5,487 nucleotides of DNA from Rickettsiales bacterium (GTDB lineage Bacteria > Pseudomonadota > Alphaproteobacteria > Rs-D84), in the NCBI GenBank assembly GCA_031263295.1, contig JAISGC010000067.1, forward strand, positions 1 through 5,487, in the 5' to 3' direction. The notes beneath the pieces were generated by a model. That model saw nothing but the letters and a program-made list of their open reading frames with translations. It was not told where the DNA came from and made no database searches. Within the stretch, counting starts at the first letter, position 1, and each line of letters starts with the position of its first letter. Shown here in pieces: positions 5,433 to 5,487 of this stretch. The position numbers and the translations under genes are program-made.

Positions 5433-5487
5433 TTACCCCGTCCCGCGCCTTTACCCAACGGGTCCGGCGCGGTCCACCCCATCAACC
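5433..5487 (+). repeat. Two-hairpin repeat, copy D (cut by the window edge)
   Basis: TTACCCCGTC (5433-5442) is the exact reverse complement of the start of copy C at 5399-5408. It is followed by stem CCGCGCC (5443-5449) with GGCGCGG (5466-5472) and an inner stem ACCC/GGGT (5453-5456 with 5460-5463), then TCCACCCC at 5473-5480, where a second stem would begin. The window ends before that stem can be checked. Confidence 0.6.

Overview
The window reads as chromosomal DNA of a Gram-negative, moderately GC-rich proteobacterium. An uncultivated, host-associated alphaproteobacterium is my best guess, from codon usage, protein style and the intergenic repeat type; it is not proven. All four protein genes I accept lie on the minus strand, so transcription runs from right to left.

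The core is a two-gene outer-membrane system. Upstream (5291 to 3740) is a surface lipoprotein with a clear lipobox signal peptide, a Gly-rich stretch after the Cys, a Pro/Asp linker and a C-terminal segment like the TbpB/fHbp-type barrels that Slam proteins export. Downstream (3211 to 1859) is a Slam protein (surface lipoprotein assembly modulator): a signal peptide, TPR repeats and a DUF560-type beta-barrel ending in Phe. The two would act together, with Slam delivering the lipoprotein to the cell surface. The lipoprotein frame is broken by a run of 12 G located directly after the lipobox region. At 12 G translation stops after 25 residues; at 11 or 14 G it gives a 516-residue lipoprotein. 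This looks like a phase-variable on/off switch caught in the OFF state, although a homopolymer assembly error cannot be excluded.

Downstream of slam is a small, lower-GC gene of unknown function (1733 to 1413), then a secreted protein with a Gln/Pro-rich linker and a TcpQ-type C-terminal domain (1243 to 167), a domain known from type IV pilus and secretion systems.

The gene-free stretches are rich in structure. Four copies of a two-hairpin repeat (3441-3492, 3662-3724, 5353-5409 inverted, 5433-5487 cut by the window edge) share short flanks but have unrelated, self-complementary stems. A separate array of AAGAGAAT units and perfect hairpins lies at 2-165, right behind the tcpQ-like gene. Sigma-70-like promoters can be proposed before the lipoprotein, slam and the small gene. 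No canonical rho-independent terminator was found.
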